Positions 35,907 to 40,566 of a DNA stretch of 40,566 nucleotides are shown one piece after another. The notes below the pieces were generated by a model, which saw only the letters and a list, made by a program, of their open reading frames with translations, ran no database searches and was not told the origin of the DNA. The DNA is from Candidatus Peribacteria bacterium (GTDB taxonomy: Bacteria; Patescibacteriota; Gracilibacteria; Peribacterales; Peribacteraceae), in the NCBI GenBank assembly GCA_943354555.1, contig CALRCM010000005.1, forward strand, positions 1-40,566, given 5' to 3'. Positions within the stretch are counted from its first letter, which is position 1. Every line of letters starts with the position of its first letter. The translations under genes were made by a program, and so were the position numbers.

Positions 35907-35933
35907 AGAGACGTCACAGCGTGACGTCTCTAC
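35907..35933. repeat. GTAGAGACG hairpin, copy D
   Basis: AGAGACGTCAC (35907-35917), loop AGC, GTGACGTCTCT (35921-35931), then AC. Tandem with copy C. The inner four pairs are TCAC/GTGA. Confidence 0.88.
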
Positions 35934-35950
35934 GGTGCACGGTTTTATTG

Positions 35951-35956
35951 TACAAT
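35951..35956 (+). promoter_or_regulatory. -10 box TACAAT, 6 nt before ATG 35963
   Basis: TACAAT then ccttcc then ATG; leaderless spacing, just downstream of hairpin copy D. Confidence 0.6.
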
Positions 35957-35962
35957 CCTTCC

Positions 35963-36388
35963 ATGCACCTCCTCCTTCGCAATCTCCTTCACGATTACCT
36001 CTTCACGATTCCGCTTGCTGTTCTTGTCCTCACGGAGATCGTTAAGATGTTCATCGAGGATTTCCGGTCGGGTCACTGGCATATGGCGCTGTTTCGTCCG
36101 GGGGGGTTTCCAAGTTCGCATTCCGCTTTCGTTACGTCCCTGCTCATTATTGTCGGGTACAAACTGGGTCTGCAATCTGTGGAGTTCGCCATCGCCTTCG
36201 TCTTTGCCGGTGTCGTGTGGTATGACGCGATGAGTGTGCGCAGGGCAGTAGGGGAGCAAGCGAAGGCTCTCAATCAGCTCCAGCACTTTAGGCATTTCGC
36301 CGAGCGGCTGGGGCATTCGTTTGTGGAGGTAGCTGGGGGCATTGCGTTTGGGGCCATTGTGACGGCAGTGGGAATAGCAGTGAGCTAG
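35963..36388 (+). CDS. Divergent PAP2-family membrane protein (DUF212/YuiD)
   Basis: 141 aa with about four membrane segments. The DUF212 signature is complete: LLTEIVKMFIED-like first helix (LVLTEIVKMFIEDFRSGHW), RPGGFPSSHSAFVTSL with the phosphatase-like SSH motif, VVWYDAMSVRRAVGEQAKALNQL, and LGHSFVEVAGGIAFG. Divergent PAP2 proteins are presumed to act on polyprenyl or lipid phosphates; this is not shown directly. ATG 35963 gives the family start; TACAAT 6 nt upstream implies a leaderless mRNA. The stop codon lies inside the heptamer array that precedes proS. Confidence 0.9.
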   Translation: MHLLLRNLLHDYLFTIPLAVLVLTEIVKMFIEDFRSGHWHMALFRPGGFPSSHSAFVTSLLIIVGYKLGLQSVEFAIAFVFAGVVWYDAMSVRRAVGEQAKALNQLQHFRHFAERLGHSFVEVAGGIAFGAIVTAVGIAVS

Positions 36389-36420
36389 AGCTTTGAGCTA
36401 TGAGATTTAAGCTTTAAACT
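36386..36420. repeat. Degenerate five-heptamer array that includes the proS promoter
   Basis: TAGAGCT, TTGAGCT, ATGAGAT, TTAAGCT, TTAAACT: 35 bp. The first unit holds the DUF212 stop codon and the last holds TAAACT, the likely -10 of proS, with TTGAGC 16 bp before it. Confidence 0.65.
36415..36420 (+). promoter_or_regulatory. -10 box TAAACT, 6 nt before ATG 36427
   Basis: TAAACT then gtctac then ATG; -35-like TTGAGC at 36393-36398. Confidence 0.5.
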
Positions 36421-36426
36421 GTCTAC

Positions 36427-37668
36427 ATGTTGCAGTCTCAGCTTTTCACCAAAACATCGAAAGATACGCATGCCGACAGCGACAGCATCAATGCGGATCT
36501 TCTTACACGTGCGGGGTTTATCAGCAAAACCATGGCGGGGGTGTATTCGTTTTTGCCTCTCGGGTACCGCGTCATCCGCAAGATCGAGCAGATCGTGCGT
36601 GAGGAAATGGACGGCATCGGTGGGCAGGAGATTTTGATGTCGGCACTTGCTCCGAAGGCAGTCTGGGAAAAGACCGGACGGTGGAAGACCATGGATGTGC
36701 TCTTCAAAGTTCCCGCCGCAGGAGATCAGGAGTACGCGCTCAATCCCACGCACGAGGAGATTGTCGCACCGATCGCACGCACGTTCCTGCGTTCGTACCG
36801 CGACCTTCCGTTCGCCTGTTACCAGATCCAGACAAAGTTCAGAAACGAGCTTCGTGCCAAGTCCGGAGTCCTTCGTGGTCGCGAATTCATTATGAAAGAT
36901 TTGTATTCCTTCCATCAGGATATCGCTGATCTCGACAGATATTATGCCATTGCTCAGGGTGCCTATGACCGTATCTTCGCACGATTGGGATTGGAGAATC
37001 GCACCTTCCTTACATACGCATCCGGTGGAACGTTCTCGCAGTATTCTCATGAGTATCAGGTGGTGCTGCCGCAGGGGGAAGATCAGATCTTCGTGAGCAT
37101 TGAAGCCGAGAAACAGGGAAAACGTATAGCTGTGAATAAAGAGATTTTTGAAGAGGGGAAAACAGTTTGTCCTGTGACGGGAGGAAAAGAATTCCGTGCC
37201 GAGAAGGCGTCCGAGGCGGGAAACATCTTCAAGCTTGGGACAAAGTTCTCTGAGCCTTTCGAGCTGCAGTTCGCCGACGAAGCAGGCAAGCTTTGTACGC
37301 CGGTGATGGGGTGCTATGGCATTGGCATCTCGCGACTTATGGGAATAGTTGCGGAAGCATGTGCCGATGAGGCAGGTCTTCGCTGGCCTGAGGCCATTGC
37401 GCCCTATCGGGTGCATATTCTTTCACTTGCACGGTCCCGCGATGAAGAGTCCTGGAAGCTTGCTCATGATCTTGCGAAGAGATTGCCGGAAAGTCTCCTC
37501 GATGATCGCATCGATCTCGGAGCAGGGGCACGTTTTGCCGACAGTGACCTCATCGGCATTCCGCGACGCATCGTCATTTCCCCAAAAAGTCTGACGGCTG
37601 GTGGAGTTGAAGTGAAAGATCGTATGACGGGCGCTGTCAACATCGTTGCGTTGGATGCTTTGGTGTGA
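36427..37668 (+). CDS. proS: Prolyl-tRNA synthetase, short form without editing insertion
   Basis: 413 aa; charges tRNA-Pro. Class II motifs in order: motif 1 around GVYSFLPLGYRVIRKIEQIV, motif 2 TKFRNELRAKSGVLRGREFIMKD, motif 3 GCYGIGISRLMGIVAE, then the anticodon-binding domain (VHILSLARSRDEESWKLA, GAGARFADSDLIGIPRRIVI). After FSQYSHEYQVVLPQGEDQIF the enzyme lacks the INS editing domain of about 180 residues found in long bacterial ProS, so Ala-tRNA-Pro proofreading would need another protein. Standard length for the short form. ATG 36427 lies 6 nt after TAAACT. The stop is TGA. Confidence 0.95.
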   Translation: MLQSQLFTKTSKDTHADSDSINADLLTRAGFISKTMAGVYSFLPLGYRVIRKIEQIVREEMDGIGGQEILMSALAPKAVWEKTGRWKTMDVLFKVPAAGDQEYALNPTHEEIVAPIARTFLRSYRDLPFACYQIQTKFRNELRAKSGVLRGREFIMKDLYSFHQDIADLDRYYAIAQGAYDRIFARLGLENRTFLTYASGGTFSQYSHEYQVVLPQGEDQIFVSIEAEKQGKRIAVNKEIFEEGKTVCPVTGGKEFRAEKASEAGNIFKLGTKFSEPFELQFADEAGKLCTPVMGCYGIGISRLMGIVAEACADEAGLRWPEAIAPYRVHILSLARSRDEESWKLAHDLAKRLPESLLDDRIDLGAGARFADSDLIGIPRRIVISPKSLTAGGVEVKDRMTGAVNIVALDALV

Positions 37669-37675
37669 GGGGGTG

Positions 37676-37681
37676 TATAGT
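37676..37681 (+). promoter_or_regulatory. -10 box TATAGT, 9 nt before ATG 37691
   Basis: TATAGT just after the proS stop; predicted leader 2-3 nt. Confidence 0.5.
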
Positions 37682-37690
37682 GCAGAAACT

Positions 37691-38068
37691 ATGAAAAAAT
37701 TCTCTCTTCTCGTCGGCGCGCTCGGCGGCACACTCGCTGGGTATCTCTTTTCCAACCAGACGCTCCGTGATCAGCTCTCCAAGGCAAAAGATGCCGAGGC
37801 TGCAGCCAAGATCCTTGGTAAACATCTCAGTCATGATGGCAAGAAGATCGCCAAAGAGGTTCAGGCATTTGTGAATAGTGATGAAGTGCAGCATAATTTG
37901 ACGAAAGCCAAGAAGTTTGCAGAACATAAATTGGACCTAGCAAAGCGCGAAGTAATGGAAATGATGGATAGTGGAGTGAAAGAGGCCAAGCGCGCAGTGA
38001 AGAAGGGGGCAAAAGAAGCAAAAGTATCCGTGAAACGTATGAAGCTCAAGGTCCGGCGCGTGGGATAA
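37691..38068 (+). CDS. YtxH-like small membrane-anchored protein
   Basis: 125 aa. A short N-terminal membrane segment (MKKFSLLVGALGGTLAGYLF) is followed by a long, charged, helical tail rich in Lys, Ala and Glu (SKAKDAEAAAKILGKHLSHD; GVKEAKRAVKKGAKEAKVSV) and a strongly basic end (KRMKLKVRRVG). The layout matches YtxH-like/gas-vesicle-like proteins, which are membrane-tethered helical rods with possible stress roles; the match is by style, not a firm motif. The start is fixed by TATAGT upstream and the membrane segment; the frame is open farther up into the proS end. Confidence 0.7.
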   Translation: MKKFSLLVGALGGTLAGYLFSNQTLRDQLSKAKDAEAAAKILGKHLSHDGKKIAKEVQAFVNSDEVQHNLTKAKKFAEHKLDLAKREVMEMMDSGVKEAKRAVKKGAKEAKVSVKRMKLKVRRVG

Positions 38069-38103
38069 AGGCGTACCACTGAGAAAATCCACTATCAGAG
38101 CGC

Positions 38104-38132
38104 TTGCGTATGCATGCAGCCACTACTACGCT
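38104..38132 (+). promoter_or_regulatory. Promoter TTGCGT-17-TACGCT
   Basis: -35 TTGCGT (38104-38109), 17-bp spacer, -10 TACGCT (38127-38132); predicted pyrimidine-rich leader of about 27 nt before ATG 38165. Confidence 0.6.
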
Positions 38133-38164
38133 GGCGTTGTCCTTTTTTCTTTACCCCCGTTTTT

Positions 38165-38596
38165 ATGAGATCGTTCACACGAATGTTCATTGCAGCAGGA
38201 ATCTCCCTCTCGCTTGCAACTCCCGGATTCGCATACATTTTTAGCGGTACAAAGGTGTCTGAGCACATGAGTCGCCGCACCATTAAGTCAGAGGCTCGCG
38301 CCGATAACAACATCGGTGTCCGTCTCTCGTCTTCCAGACGTGTTCGCCGTCAGGCGGATACTCAGGAGACCGGGCTCAGCAAACTACGCCGTGCAGAGGC
38401 TCGTATGTCCCGCGGTATGAACCGCAAACCGAAGGCAGGAACGGATCGCTACCGCATGCTGCATCCTAACCAGCGTAGTCTGCGTAGGGCTGCCGGTATG
38501 GAGTCGATGCTTCCTCCGAGCCTTATTCAAACTGGCGGTCTCTACGATCGCCCAACACGCCGCGATATTGTTGGAGCAAAGGAGATGCTTCAGTAA
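38165..38596 (+). CDS. Secreted Arg-rich basic protein, unrecognised
   Basis: 143 aa. A clear Sec signal peptide (about 1-23, MFIAAGISLSLATPGFA then cleavage before YIF) is followed by a mature part unusually rich in Arg and Ser with few hydrophobic residues (SRRTIKSEARADNNIGVRLS; SSRRVRRQADTQ; RRAEARMSRGMNRKPKAG; MLHPNQRSLRRAAGM). It should be disordered and strongly positive outside the cell membrane, where it might bind DNA, anionic wall polymers or the membrane. No family recognised. It has its own promoter and terminator. The leader (tttacccccgttttt) lacks a Shine-Dalgarno. Confidence 0.75.
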   Translation: MRSFTRMFIAAGISLSLATPGFAYIFSGTKVSEHMSRRTIKSEARADNNIGVRLSSSRRVRRQADTQETGLSKLRRAEARMSRGMNRKPKAGTDRYRMLHPNQRSLRRAAGMESMLPPSLIQTGGLYDRPTRRDIVGAKEMLQ

Positions 38597-38617
38597 TTTT
38601 GGCATTGCTCGAAAAGG

Positions 38618-38650
38618 ACGCCGGTCAGCCCAGGCTGATCGGCGTTTTTA
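38618..38650 (+). terminator. Intrinsic terminator after the Arg-rich protein gene
   Basis: ACGCCGGTCAGCC pairs with GGCTGATCGGCGT (38618-38630/38633-38645; one G-T pair), loop CA, then TTTTT. Confidence 0.9.

Positions 38651-40566
<1,916 letters not shown>

Noticed and set aside
36385-37416. 343-codon open frame on the minus strand
   Set aside because: Exactly antisense to proS, whose protein is unmistakable; the translation resembles no protein.
17711-37668. Recoding of TGA as glycine
   Set aside because: TGA ends several well-defined genes (17711, 18765, 36427) at the expected family length, and long genes contain no in-frame TGA.

Overview
The window looks like chromosomal DNA of an uncultivated Candidate Phyla Radiation bacterium, most likely of the Peregrinibacteria/Peribacteria. 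This placement is inferred from gene content and style and was not tested. TGA is an ordinary stop (for example the TMEM175, lipoprotein and proS genes), so the Gracilibacteria/Absconditabacteria code does not apply. Housekeeping genes are mixed with many unrecognised proteins. I see no CRISPR array, phage module, transposase or rRNA.

Layout. 1-2.4 kb: a truncated rRNA uracil methyltransferase, rlmH and a PRMT-like methyltransferase. 2.4-11 kb, minus strand: a putative 40-aa membrane peptide and an envelope pair, alpha-2-macroglobulin (1991 aa, thioester intact) followed by penicillin-binding protein 1C. 11-16.9 kb: DoxX, an RlmI-like methyltransferase, a saccharopine-dehydrogenase-like enzyme, an SLH/cupredoxin protein, a DedA protein and a phytanoyl-CoA-dioxygenase-like enzyme. 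16.9-19.7 kb: small membrane proteins, two strong structured-RNA candidates, a lipoprotein, a GIY-YIG nuclease and tRNA-Glu(CTC). 19.8-25.7 kb: a PH-domain protein, an unusual UvrC carrying an inserted GNAT-like domain, a glycosyltransferase, bL25, a DUF3048 protein and a hibernation factor. 25.8-35 kb: a lineage-style cluster of six unrecognised genes ending in a 1644-aa membrane protein, with nearly identical promoters ahead of gene A and gene F. 35-40.6 kb: a RecB/Cas4-like nuclease, a DUF212 protein, proS, a YtxH-like protein, a secreted Arg-rich protein and pyrG, which runs off the right edge.

Gene expression. Classical Shine-Dalgarno sequences are almost absent. At about a dozen starts a TANNNT -10 box lies only 6-9 nt before the start codon, as expected for leaderless mRNAs. 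Against that background the 165-nt structured leader of the lipoprotein gene stands out.

Intergenic DNA holds several dispersed repeat families: arrays of exactly five heptamers (35 bp) with different unit sequences, two of them inside genes; GTAGAGACG hairpins whose inner stem covaries; a perfect 36-bp palindrome; and a tRNA-flanking repeat.

The best candidates for undescribed biology are the 25.8-35 kb cluster, the UvrC-GNAT fusion, the two structured RNAs, and the combination of leaderless starts with heptamer arrays.
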